Assembly (NCBI GenBank): GCA_002399565.1 | Contig: DHDW01000038.1 | Location: forward strand, 15,024-25,618 | DNA length: 10,595 nt | Reading direction: 5' to 3' | From: Bacteroidales bacterium UBA4866 | Lineage (GTDB): Bacteria; Bacteroidota; Bacteroidia; Bacteroidales; P3 | Shown: positions 1 through 7,743 of the stretch, in pieces | Layout: each line of letters opens with the position of its first letter | Position numbering within the stretch: position 1 is the stretch's first letter | The notes under the pieces: generated by a model | Database searches by the model: none | What the model was told of the DNA's origin: nothing | What the model saw: only the letters and a program-made list of their open reading frames with translations | Program-made: the position numbers and the translations under genes

Positions 1-1
1 T

Positions 2-1777
2 TTATTCCTTCAGGTTTTTGATGATTCCTATGCTCAATTGGCAAATAGGAATGCTCTACGATTTGTTACCCAGTACCCAGCTCGAGGATTAATTTATGAC
101 CGTAAGGGAGAACTTTTGGTTTATAATGAGTTGGTTTACGACCTTATGGTTATTCCTCGTCAGGTTAAGAACATAGACACAGCTCTTTTATGTGAGTTGG
201 TAGGAATTGACAAAGAACAGTTCTTAACAAGAATGAAAAAGGCAGTAACTTATTCATCCTATGCTCCATCGTCATTTGAAAAGCAAATATCTAAAGAAGA
301 CTTTGGACCAATTCAGGAGAAACTCTATATGTTTCCTGGATTCTATGCTCAGAGTCGTACCTTGCGATATTATCCTCATGCTGTTGCTTCTCACGTTTTA
401 GGATATGTTGGGGAAGTAAATGAAAACATGATTAAGAAAAATCCATACTACAAAAAGGGTGACTATATTGGAATGAGTGGTATGGAGAAATATTATGAAG
501 AAATTCTTAGAGGAACAAAAGGAAGTAAGATAACTTTGGTTGATGTTCACAACAGAGAAAAAGGAAGTTTCCAAAACGGAAAATATGACACTGCATCCAT
601 TGCAGGAAGTAACCTTTATTCTTCAATTGATTTGCAGTTGCAGCTCTATGCTGAAAAAATAATGGCAAACAAAAGAGGTTCTATTGTTGCCATTGAGCCT
701 TCAACGGGAGAAATATTATGTTTTGTTTCGGCTCCTTTCTATGACCCAAATATGTTGGTTGGTAGAGTTAGGGGCAATAATTATATGAAACTCCTACACG
801 ATATTTCCAAACCACTATTCAATAGAGCTCTTATGGCAGAATATCCTCCAGGCTCAATTTTCAAAGTTGCTCAAGCCATGATTGCTTTGGATATGGGAGT
901 AATTGATCCCCAAACAGGTTTCCCTTGCGACAAGTCTTTGGTTGGTTGCCATAATCACCCAATGGCTTCAAATGTTAGAGATGCAATAAAAATGTCTTGC
1001 AATCCTTATTTCTATAGAGTATACCAGAAAATTATTCAACAAAAAGACCCAATCACTCAAAAGGTTGAAAGCAAGTATGGATTATCTATTTGGGATGAAG
1101 CAATGTATAAGATGGGATTTGGAAAGAAATTAGGAATTGACCTTCCAGACTCAAAGTCAGGATTTATTCCAGACACAAGTTACTACAATAGATACTATAA
1201 AGGAGGAGGATGGAACTTCTTCACAATTTATTCTAACTCCATTGGTCAAGGAGAGGTTGGAGTTATTCCTTTGCAGATGGCCAATTTTGCTGCAATTGTT
1301 GCAAATAGGGGATGGTATATTACTCCTCACTTGGTTAGATATTATGGAGATGAGAATTTAAAAAAGAGAAATACTCAATATGTTAAGAAGAACTTATCAA
1401 TGATTCCTCGAGAATATTGGGATATTGCAGTGGAAGGAATGTGGGGAGTTGTTCATGAGGCAGGAGGAACAGCACGAAGAGCAAGAATAGATGATATTGC
1501 TGTTTGTGGAAAGACAGGAACAGCTCAAAATATTGGAGCAGACCACTCAGTTTTTATATGTTTTGCTCCAAAGGATAATCCAAAAATTGCTATTTCTGTT
1601 TATGTTGAAAACGCTGCTGGAGGAGGAGGAACATGGGCTGCCCCAATTGCAAGCTTGCTTGTTGAAAAATATATAAGAGGTGAGGTTTTGAGAAAAGAAA
1701 TGGAAGAAACCTACATTAATGCAGCTCCTTGTCAAAGTCTTCCGCTAAGAAGAGTTCAAAATTCAGAATCCGATTAA
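2..1777 (+). CDS. mrdA: Penicillin-binding protein 2 (elongasome DD-transpeptidase), 5' end cut by window
   Basis: Class B PBP that cross-links peptidoglycan during cell elongation, anchored in the inner membrane with its catalytic domain in the periplasm, working with RodA. The reading frame is open to the window's left edge, so the first residues (LFLQVFDDSYAQ) are the end of the N-terminal anchor helix and its exit; a TTG at 38 is not the start. 591 residues are visible; I estimate a few dozen are missing. Numbering from the edge: dimerisation (pedestal) domain about 20-190, transpeptidase domain about 200-570. Catalytic motifs are all present: SIFK (serine at residue 285, bases 854-865), SCN (332-334) and KTGT (504-507, bases 1511-1522). 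A Cys/His-rich stretch (FPCDKSLVGCHNHP) just before SCN might bind zinc as in E. coli PBP2; this is inference. It ends 25 bp before rodA, the usual partner. Confidence 0.96.
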   Translation, partial: LFLQVFDDSYAQLANRNALRFVTQYPARGLIYDRKGELLVYNELVYDLMVIPRQVKNIDTALLCELVGIDKEQFLTRMKKAVTYSSYAPSSFEKQISKEDFGPIQEKLYMFPGFYAQSRTLRYYPHAVASHVLGYVGEVNENMIKKNPYYKKGDYIGMSGMEKYYEEILRGTKGSKITLVDVHNREKGSFQNGKYDTASIAGSNLYSSIDLQLQLYAEKIMANKRGSIVAIEPSTGEILCFVSAPFYDPNMLVGRVRGNNYMKLLHDISKPLFNRALMAEYPPGSIFKVAQAMIALDMGVIDPQTGFPCDKSLVGCHNHPMASNVRDAIKMSCNPYFYRVYQKIIQQKDPITQKVESKYGLSIWDEAMYKMGFGKKLGIDLPDSKSGFIPDTSYYNRYYKGGGWNFFTIYSNSIGQGEVGVIPLQMANFAAIVANRGWYITPHLVRYYGDENLKKRNTQYVKKNLSMIPREYWDIAVEGMWGVVHEAGGTARRARIDDIAVCGKTGTAQNIGADHSVFICFAPKDNPKIAISVYVENAAGGGGTWAAPIASLLVEKYIRGEVLRKEMEETYINAAPCQSLPLRRVQNSESD

Positions 1778-1802
1778 TAATGCTTAAACAGTTTACAATT
1801 TA

Positions 1803-3065
1803 ATGGAAAGAAGAGAAAGAGGATTATTAGAAAACATTGATTGGACAACCATTCTAACCTATTTGGCATTGGTTATTATTGGTTGGATAAGCATTTATTC
1901 TGCAGTTTATGACGAAGCTCATAAAAGTATATTTGATTTAGATGCTCGTTATGGAAAGCAACTTGTTTGGATTGGGGTATCTTTACTAATTGCTCTTTTT
2001 ATATTAGTTATTGACCCCAAATTCTTTTCTCAAACATCCTATCTCTGGTATGGCGTCTTTATTGTTATGCTTCTGGCAGTCCTGGCAGTTGGCTCCGAAA
2101 CAAAAGGAGCTAAGAGTTGGTTTGGTGTTGGAGATTTTGGGATACAGCCTTCAGAGTTTGCTAAAGCTACAACGGCATTGGCATTAGCCAAAATTCTGTC
2201 GGGGATTGACGTTGATATGAAAAATCTTAAAACTAAATTTGCTGCAATTACCATTGTGGCAATACCTATGTTATTGGTTTTGTTGCAAAACGACACTGGC
2301 TCTGCTTTGGTTTTCTTAGTTTTTGTTTTAGTTCTTTTTAGAGAAGGACTATCTCTTTCTGTTTTGATTTTTGGAGCTGCAATGGCAATTCTCTTTGTGC
2401 TTTCACTTGTTCTAAATCCATATGTATTGATTAGTATTCTCTTTATTATAGCAATTGTTATTTGGTGGCTCAATAGAAAAAGAAAACTATCAATTTGGCT
2501 ATGTTTGGGTTTGTTTGTTTTCGCAGCAGGTGTTGTTTTGTCTGTTGAATATGTTTATGATAATGCTTTAGAATCGCATCAAAAAGACAGAATTGAAGTT
2601 CTTTTGGGTCAAAAATCAGACCCTAAAGGAGTGGAATATAATGTTAACCAGTCTAAGATTGCTATTGGTTCTGGAGGATTGTTTGGAAAGGGATTCCTTA
2701 AGGGAACTCAAACAAAGTATAATTTTGTTCCAGAGCAGGATACCGATTTTATCTTTTGCACCATTGGGGAGGAGTGGGGCTTTGTGGGTTCTGTATTTGT
2801 GATAGGTTTATATTTATCCTTAATGATAAAACTTATTAAAATGGCGGAAAGACAGCGTTCCAAGTTCTCAAGAGTTTATGGTTATTGTGTAACATCAATT
2901 CTCTTTGCTCACTTTACTGTTAATATTGGGATGACAATTGGGCTATTGCCTGTTATTGGAATTCCATTGCCATTTATAAGTTATGGAGGCTCTTCTCTAA
3001 TGGCATTTACTCTATTATTGTTTATTTTTATTCGTCAAGATGCCTCAAGAATGGATTTGGTTTAG
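1803..3065 (+). CDS. rodA: RodA, SEDS peptidoglycan glycosyltransferase
   Basis: Polytopic inner-membrane enzyme that polymerises lipid II into glycan strands in the elongasome, paired with PBP2. 420 residues, in the size range expected for this family in Bacteroidota. SEDS hallmarks in order: QPSEFAK (115-121), NDTGSA (163-168), a periplasmic-loop motif EQDTDF (311-316) carrying the conserved acidic residue considered essential in RodA, and PFISYGGSS near the C-terminus (390-398). About ten hydrophobic segments are visible, including an extra pair around residues 190-250. The ATG start is preceded by AT-rich sequence with no Shine-Dalgarno, as usual in this phylum. Immediate linkage to mrdA distinguishes it from FtsW, which normally sits in the dcw cluster. 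The next gene begins 14 bp downstream, so the three are probably co-transcribed. Confidence 0.96.
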   Translation: MERRERGLLENIDWTTILTYLALVIIGWISIYSAVYDEAHKSIFDLDARYGKQLVWIGVSLLIALFILVIDPKFFSQTSYLWYGVFIVMLLAVLAVGSETKGAKSWFGVGDFGIQPSEFAKATTALALAKILSGIDVDMKNLKTKFAAITIVAIPMLLVLLQNDTGSALVFLVFVLVLFREGLSLSVLIFGAAMAILFVLSLVLNPYVLISILFIIAIVIWWLNRKRKLSIWLCLGLFVFAAGVVLSVEYVYDNALESHQKDRIEVLLGQKSDPKGVEYNVNQSKIAIGSGGLFGKGFLKGTQTKYNFVPEQDTDFIFCTIGEEWGFVGSVFVIGLYLSLMIKLIKMAERQRSKFSRVYGYCVTSILFAHFTVNIGMTIGLLPVIGIPLPFISYGGSSLMAFTLLLFIFIRQDASRMDLV

Positions 3066-3079
3066 GTAAAGATTTTTTT

Positions 3080-5323
3080 ATGAAAAAGTGGATTAAAGTA
3101 TTAGTAATAGTATTAGCTTCAATTATAGCATTAATATTATTGGTAGCTATATTAATCTCTCCAATTGCAAAAAGCTATATTGAGAAAAATGATAAGGAGC
3201 TATTGGGAAGAGAAATTACAATTGATAAGTTTAAACTTAATATATTTAATGGTAGTTTGAGGATTGAGAAATTGAATATATTGGAGAAGGACAACAAAAC
3301 GAAGTTTATTAGTGTTGATACCTTTAAATTTAATATGAAGATTTATCCTCTTTTGGCTCAAAAGGTTGTTGTTCAGCAAATACTTCTTGCAGGAGCAGAC
3401 ATTAAGATAAATCAAAAAGGTTCAGAGTTTAATTTTGACGATATTATTAAGAAGTTTGCCTCAAATGACACTACTCCACAGCCCAAAGACACTACGGCTT
3501 CAAAATGGGAAATAGCTCTTAATAATATTGCAATCAAACAAACAAATATTACTTACAAAGACTTGGAGCTAAATTCTACTTGGGCTCTTGAAGATTTTGC
3601 TCTTAATATTCCTTCAATGTTCTTTGATAATAAAAGTTCTGACATTGGAATTAATCTTAAGTTCAAAAATGGAGGCTCATTGGCTTTGGATGCAAAATAT
3701 AATATGCAAACAACCAATTATAACTTAAATATAAATCTTCAAAACTTTGCCTTAAATAATTTATTGCCATACTTGCAGCAGTCAATGAATGTTAGTGAAG
3801 TTTCTGGTTTGCTATCCACCAATCTTAATGTTAATGGGGATGTTAATCATGTTATGGATTTTGTTTTAAAAGGGAATGTTGGTGCCAAGAACTTTTCTTT
3901 GATAGATAATAAGAACAGAAATGTGGTTTCTATTAAGGATTTCCAAACTAAGATTGATGAGGTAAGTTTGAGTAAGAACAAATATCATATAAGCAAGGTA
4001 AAAATAGATGCTTTTAAAACTCAGTTTGACCTTTATAAAGACTCTACCAATAACTTCACATTTTTGATGAAGCCTGAGAAACCTCAAGAAAATCAAACCC
4101 AAACCGACACAACAAAAAAATCTCCTCAGCCAAAGATGGATTTTATAATCAAGGAACTTATTGTTGACAATTCTTCTTTAATTTTCAACGACCAATCCAT
4201 TCAAGTCCCTCTTTCTTATCCAATTGAAAACATATACATTAAATCAAATGACTTCACCTTAGACAAGGAAAACCAACTGGAAATGTCTGCTTCTCTTGCC
4301 AAAACAGGTAAAGTAAATATTAAATGGAAAGGCTATGCCGATGGAATTGCTAATCATAACCTAATGCTTGTTATTAATAATCTTAGCTTACAAGACTTCA
4401 CTCCTTACAGCCTTGAATACTTTGCAAGACCACTTACAAAGGGAAATCTTTCATTTATATCGCAAAATATTATTACCAATTTCAACCTCAACGGAACGAA
4501 CAAAATTGATATTTACAAATGTGAGGTAGGGGATAAAGACAAAAAAGTAAAGGCTGAATACGCAAGTGTTCCTCTAAAGCTTGGACTTTATGTGCTTAAG
4601 GATAGAAAAGACAAAATTGTTCTTGACTTGCCTGTGAAGGGAAATGTAAACTCTCCAGAATTTTCATACAAGAAACTAATATTTAAAACCTTAATTAATC
4701 TTTTGGTTAAGGTTGCAACCTCTCCGATAAGTCTTGTTGCTGAGCAATTGGGATTTGACCCAGAGGCACTAAGCAATATCCCAATTGACCCTTTGGAAAG
4801 AGAATTTTCATCAGAACAGTTTGAGAAATTCAAGCAACTTTCGGAAATATCCATAGCAAAGCCTGAATTGATTTTAACACTCAGTCAGCAAGTCAACTAC
4901 AGCAAGTCAATTGAAGACCTCTCTGTTTTAAATCTGAAAATAGCTTACTATAATAAAACTTCCACTTCTCCAAAAACCCTTGAACTAATTGATATTGCAC
5001 AGGTAAAGGAGATAAGCGAAAAGGATGAGTCATTTATAGCATTTGCAAAGACTCTACTTGAGCAAAAAGGCATAAGCAATCAAAATTCCATTACAGAAAT
5101 GGCACTAACACTTTTCTCTCAAGAAGCAGAAAAGCAGATGCTTACTTTTATGCAAGAAAGAAACAATAAGATAGTAGAGCATTTTACGCAGGTCTTGAAA
5201 GTTGATTCAACCAAGATTAAAGTCCTTAGCCTTCCATTGGAAGAAATAAAAGCACAATCGGGGAAAAATCAATACAATGTAAGCCTTGAAGTTTTGGAAC
5301 AAACTCCCAAAACCCAGCAGTAA
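3080..5323 (+). CDS. DUF748 / AsmA-like envelope protein
   Basis: 747 residues with one N-terminal hydrophobic anchor (about 5-30) and the rest predicted periplasmic and beta-rich. After the anchor, the pattern of short strands resembles AsmA/TamB-type repeats (for example the GREITIDKFKLNIFNGSLRIEKL stretch, about residues 43-65). The clearest family signature is at 501-549: LGLYVLKDRKDKIVLDLPV, then GNVNSPEF, then LINLLVKVATSP, which is the DUF748 core. Two low-complexity linkers rich in Thr, Pro, Gln and Lys (about 128-142 and 332-352) separate beta-rich blocks. DUF748 proteins often carry an OmpA-like region after the core; here the tail (about 585-747) looks diverged, with no clear peptidoglycan-binding motif. 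Exact function is unknown; AsmA-like proteins are linked to lipid transport or outer-membrane homeostasis. Its place behind mrdA-rodA suggests an envelope role, which is inference. Confidence 0.85.
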   Translation: MKKWIKVLVIVLASIIALILLVAILISPIAKSYIEKNDKELLGREITIDKFKLNIFNGSLRIEKLNILEKDNKTKFISVDTFKFNMKIYPLLAQKVVVQQILLAGADIKINQKGSEFNFDDIIKKFASNDTTPQPKDTTASKWEIALNNIAIKQTNITYKDLELNSTWALEDFALNIPSMFFDNKSSDIGINLKFKNGGSLALDAKYNMQTTNYNLNINLQNFALNNLLPYLQQSMNVSEVSGLLSTNLNVNGDVNHVMDFVLKGNVGAKNFSLIDNKNRNVVSIKDFQTKIDEVSLSKNKYHISKVKIDAFKTQFDLYKDSTNNFTFLMKPEKPQENQTQTDTTKKSPQPKMDFIIKELIVDNSSLIFNDQSIQVPLSYPIENIYIKSNDFTLDKENQLEMSASLAKTGKVNIKWKGYADGIANHNLMLVINNLSLQDFTPYSLEYFARPLTKGNLSFISQNIITNFNLNGTNKIDIYKCEVGDKDKKVKAEYASVPLKLGLYVLKDRKDKIVLDLPVKGNVNSPEFSYKKLIFKTLINLLVKVATSPISLVAEQLGFDPEALSNIPIDPLEREFSSEQFEKFKQLSEISIAKPELILTLSQQVNYSKSIEDLSVLNLKIAYYNKTSTSPKTLELIDIAQVKEISEKDESFIAFAKTLLEQKGISNQNSITEMALTLFSQEAEKQMLTFMQERNNKIVEHFTQVLKVDSTKIKVLSLPLEEIKAQSGKNQYNVSLEVLEQTPKTQQ

Positions 5324-5359
5324 AATAAGGCTAAAAAAAGACTAAGTCTAAGCAAAATT

Positions 5360-5402
5360 AGACTAAGTCTGAGTGAAATTAGACTAAGTCTGCCTGTTTT
5401 TT
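5360..5402 (+). terminator. Possible intrinsic terminator of the mrdA-rodA-DUF748 operon
   Basis: Two AGACTAAGTCT copies (5360-5370 and 5381-5391) can pair as a 5+5 bp stem with one central A-A mismatch and a 10-nt loop. A six-T run follows at 5397-5402. An alternative, longer pairing joins 5379-5389 with 5404-5414 (11 bp, 14-nt loop containing the T run). The stem is AT-rich and there are 5 nt between stem and T run, so this is weak; repeat copies would pair with one another whatever their role. Confidence 0.35.
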
Positions 5403-5454
5403 AACTTAGTCTAAAAAAGACCAAATTCCATAAAAAAACGCTCAGACTAAGTCA

Positions 5455-5557
5455 TAGAAAAAGCCCCCTTTGTCCTATGATAAGGAGTTAGTATATAGTT
5501 ATTTGCAGACTTACTCAGGGTGTTGAAAAGCCACCCAAAACCCCCAAAACATCAGTT
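5455..5557. other. Middle of the convergent intergenic gap, few repeats
   Basis: This part of the 339-bp gap (5324-5662) carries only one degenerate repeat copy (5507-5517). It contains a C-rich run on the + strand (about 5531-5549, with runs of three and five C) and a short 5-bp hairpin GGGTG/CACCC (5518-5522 with 5532-5536). I see no coding potential, T-tract terminator or promoter box here. Confidence 0.4.
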
Positions 5558-5662
5558 TAACTAAGTCAAATGCGTTTTTTAACTGAGTCTAAATTAATTT
5601 TAACTGAGTAAAAAATAAATTAGACTTAGTCATTCTTAATCTATAATATTTTCTTGATTATT

Positions 5663-6229
5663 TTAGAAAGTGTAAGATAAGTTTGCAAAGAAGTGGGGAA
5701 GATAGAAAATGTCCATAGTTACACCCGCACCAAAATGTTCGCTGATTTTTTGATTATAAGAAAAATATAAAACGGGGCCAATTCCTCCTTCGGAATTTGT
5801 TTTATAGTACATAGCACCAGCACCTAAGAGGACAGTTGATTTAGACTCTTTTTTATGAAAGTTGTAGCTGAAGGTGAGATTGCACATTTGGGCGTAATTA
5901 CCTAATCCAACATGGTTGTAACGATAGTAGGTTGTTAGATATATTTTTTTGTTATAATCTAACTGATAGTAGGGCAAGAAATTCAAATAATGCAAGCCCC
6001 CAAATTTAACTCGTCTAAAATTATCTCCTTCTCCAAACACGTCTAATTCAAATGACTTATACCCTCCTAACATAATTGGAGTCAGATTAAACCCAATGGT
6101 ATGATGGAATTTAGAAACCTTAGTTTTGTTTTTTGTTTCTTTCTCTGTTTGAGAGTTCTCAACAATGTTTTCTTGAGAAAAGGCAAGCATAGGGAAAATT
6201 AAAACAAGAAGTACGAGAAAATGTTTAAT
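5663..6229 (-). CDS. Small outer-membrane beta-barrel protein, 3' part of the MnmD frame; possible ATT start
   Basis: From the ATT codon at 6229-6227 (residue 228 of the fused frame) the protein reads IKHFLVLLVLIFPMLAFSQ, a textbook Bacteroidota signal peptide apart from its first residue, with likely cleavage between S245 and Q246. After a polar Glu/Lys/Thr linker come about 160 residues of alternating aromatic and polar beta-strands (for example KIYLTTYYRYNHVGLG and STVLLGAGAMYY), ending in FANLSYTF. The terminal Phe fits the signal recognised by the BAM complex. Without an ATG, GTG or TTG in frame nearby, it must be made either as the tail of MnmD or from the ATT. The only in-frame ATG close by lies inside the signal peptide (PMLAFS) and would destroy it. 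Specific function is unknown. Confidence 0.6.
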   Translation of the reverse strand: MKHFLVLLVLIFPMLAFSQENIVENSQTEKETKNKTKVSKFHHTIGFNLTPIMLGGYKSFELDVFGEGDNFRRVKFGGLHYLNFLPYYQLDYNKKIYLTTYYRYNHVGLGNYAQMCNLTFSYNFHKKESKSTVLLGAGAMYYKTNSEGGIGPVLYFSYNQKISEHFGAGVTMDIFYLPHFFANLSYTF

Positions 6230-6910
6230 GCCACAGGCAAGTTTCTTGGCTCTAAGAATTTCTCTTTTACCTTTAGGACCAGGAAGTTTTTCAATTTGGA
6301 AGCCAGAGCTCTTAAGAGTTCTTTTAACCTCACCTTTACAGCAATAGGTTACAAGGCAAGCATTGTCTTTCATCGATAGAAAAAGTTTATCAAAGACTTC
6401 CTTTTGCCAAAGTTTTTCTTCAAATTGAGGAGCAAAGGCATCAAAGTAAATTAAGTCAAAGAAGTTTTCCTTGTAGGAGATTTCTTCTGCTGCTTGGGCT
6501 GTCTTTCTTATCTCAAAATAGGTATTAAGGTTATTATTTTCTTCCCAATTTATAGAGTGTAACATCTCAAATTCTTCTTCCATATTCAGAATTTTCCCAT
6601 AATTGAGTTTAGATGTTATTTCTTTGGAAAGAGGATATTTTTCTATTGTTTGATAAAAGATATTTTGCTTTTCTTTTTTTGCAAATTCACAAGTTAAAAG
6701 AGCATTAAGACCAGTGCCAAATCCAATTTCTAAAATATTTATTTGAGGTTTTCTCTCAATGTTTCTCAGTCCTGCATTAATAAATATATGGTTGCTTTCT
6801 GCAATTGCTCCATGCGTGGAATGATAGCTTTCCTGCAAATCTTTTCTTCTAAGACTTGAAGAACCATCTTCGGTTATAAGAATTTCTATGTGGCTATCAA
6901 TCTTTTCCAT
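5663..6910 (-). CDS. mnmD: MnmD-type tRNA methyltransferase, reading frame fused to an outer-membrane beta-barrel
   Basis: 415 residues from ATG at 6910, which overlaps the preceding gene's stop as TAATG; an in-frame TTG at 6931 is a less likely start. Residues 1 to about 224 match MnmD (Methyltransf_30, the MnmC N-domain family), which makes the last methyl transfer to form mnm5(s2)U at the tRNA wobble position, using S-adenosylmethionine. Evidence: SAM-binding loop EIGFGTGLN (61-69), FDAFAP (156-161) followed by LW, and the typical C-terminal LPGPKGKREILRAKK. Stand-alone MnmD ends about there. Here the frame continues without a stop into a signal peptide and barrel (described separately). 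The upstream tRNA-modification-like U32 gene supports the role. The fusion may be real, may be two genes with a lost stop and an ATT start, or may be a sequence error. Confidence 0.85.
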   Translation of the reverse strand: MEKIDSHIEILITEDGSSSLRRKDLQESYHSTHGAIAESNHIFINAGLRNIERKPQINILEIGFGTGLNALLTCEFAKKEKQNIFYQTIEKYPLSKEITSKLNYGKILNMEEEFEMLHSINWEENNNLNTYFEIRKTAQAAEEISYKENFFDLIYFDAFAPQFEEKLWQKEVFDKLFLSMKDNACLVTYCCKGEVKRTLKSSGFQIEKLPGPKGKREILRAKKLACGIKHFLVLLVLIFPMLAFSQENIVENSQTEKETKNKTKVSKFHHTIGFNLTPIMLGGYKSFELDVFGEGDNFRRVKFGGLHYLNFLPYYQLDYNKKIYLTTYYRYNHVGLGNYAQMCNLTFSYNFHKKESKSTVLLGAGAMYYKTNSEGGIGPVLYFSYNQKISEHFGAGVTMDIFYLPHFFANLSYTF

Positions 6911-7743
6911 TAAAGAGGAGTTGATTTCCAAATTTCATCAAAGTACCAAATTTCTTTATGTCCACAATCCTTTAAGTGATTGCTACACTCCACAAAAAGG
7001 TTGTCAACCTCTTCAGCCTTATGACAATCAGTTGAAATTGTAACTCGCACATTCTCTTTGGCAAGAGCCTTTATCCAATTGGTTTGAGGGAAATAATCAT
7101 TTGAACGTCCTTTATAAAGTCCTCTTGTATTTATTTCGCAAATTGAATCATTTTCTTTCATTGTTTCAATGGTCTGCATAACCAAATCTCTATACCACGG
7201 TTCATCTTCTTTGAAGAATCTATCTTTGTTATGCATCTTTACCTTATCGAAATGTCCAACAATATCTGGCTTTGCCCCTTGTATCATTTCAATTGTTTGA
7301 CTATAGAAGGCTCCAACAGCTTTTTTAATATCTCCATCAAAGCAATTTTTTAACCCATTATCATAGCTTTCTTGTTTGGAGCCATCAATAAACCATAATC
7401 CATTTGGAGAATATACCAGATGAACAGAAGAAATAATATAATCTAATTGGTATTTAATTGCTCTTTCTCTTATGTCTTCAGACATTGTAGGAATATAATC
7501 AAATTCCATTGAGGTAAATAGTTTAATCTTATCCTCATATTTTGCTTTTAGACGCTTGGTCTCATTCAAGTAGTTTGATATTTCTTCTTGTTGAAGTCCA
7601 AAGTCATTTTCAAAAGGCACAGGAGAGTGAGCAGAGAATCCAAAATATTTCAATCCCTTATCAATAGCCGAAATAACCATTTCTTCAAGGGTATTCTTCC
7701 CATCGCAATAAGTGGAATGACTATGATAGTTAAATTTCAGCAT
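6910..7743 (-). CDS. PHP-domain histidinol-phosphatase-like phosphoesterase
   Basis: 277 residues, the usual length for HisJ/HisK-type histidinol phosphatases, which remove phosphate from L-histidinol phosphate in histidine synthesis in the cytoplasm. The metal-binding set of the PHP fold is complete: HSHSTYCDG (H7, H9), SAHSP (H39), MEFDY (E80), SSVH (H108), VGHFD (H164) and STDCH (D239, H241). No other histidine-synthesis gene is visible, and several PHP proteins of this shape act on other phosphoesters, so the substrate is not certain. The ATG at 7743 overlaps the 3' end of the U32 gene by 14 bp, and the TAA stop shares its last base with the next ATG, so translational coupling on both sides is likely. 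Confidence 0.88.
   Translation of the reverse strand: MLKFNYHSHSTYCDGKNTLEEMVISAIDKGLKYFGFSAHSPVPFENDFGLQQEEISNYLNETKRLKAKYEDKIKLFTSMEFDYIPTMSEDIRERAIKYQLDYIISSVHLVYSPNGLWFIDGSKQESYDNGLKNCFDGDIKKAVGAFYSQTIEMIQGAKPDIVGHFDKVKMHNKDRFFKEDEPWYRDLVMQTIETMKENDSICEINTRGLYKGRSNDYFPQTNWIKALAKENVRVTISTDCHKAEEVDNLFVECSNHLKDCGHKEIWYFDEIWKSTPL

Larger units (their letters stand above)
5339..5632. repeat. Array of about ten 11-bp near-palindromes on a 21-bp register
   Basis: Consensus WRACT-N-AGTYW, best form AGACT-A-AGTCT. Copies seen by eye start at 5339, 5360, 5381 (identical), 5402 (taacttagtct), 5444 (agactaagtca), 5507 (agacttactca, one mismatch), 5558 (taactaagtca), 5580 (taactgagtct), 5601 (taactgagtaa) and 5622 (agacttagtca). 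Steps are 21, 21, 21, 42, 63, 51, 22, 21 and 21 bp. The first two units are also tandem repeats over the full 21 bp (spacer aagcaaaatt versus gagtgaaatt). The array fills most of the gap between two convergent genes, so it is downstream of both operons and unlikely to be a normal promoter operator. It could be a protein-binding array, a structured 3' UTR or termination region, or a decayed tandem repeat. No known family is recognised. Confidence 0.85.

Noticed and set aside
38..40. TTG at 38 as start of the PBP2 gene
   Set aside because: The frame is open to the window edge and the upstream residues LFLQVFDDSYAQ match the normal anchor-exit region of PBP2, so the gene begins outside the window.
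2039..2473. 144-codon open frame on the minus strand inside rodA
   Set aside because: It is the antisense of a strongly supported membrane-protein gene, its product is a low-complexity Thr/Lys/Ile sequence with no recognisable domain, and it has no spacing logic with neighbours.
5518..5549. GGGTG/CACCC hairpin and C-rich run as terminator or G-quadruplex
   Set aside because: The stem is only 5 bp with no T run on either strand, and the minus strand lacks four adequate G tracts.
5339..5632. CRISPR array
   Set aside because: Units are only 11 bp with 10-bp partly repeated spacers, copies are degenerate, and no cas gene is present.
6911..6931. TTG at 6931 as MnmD start, giving seven extra residues
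   Set aside because: The ATG at 6910 forms a TAATG junction with the preceding stop, a common coupled arrangement, and gives a normal MnmD N-terminus.
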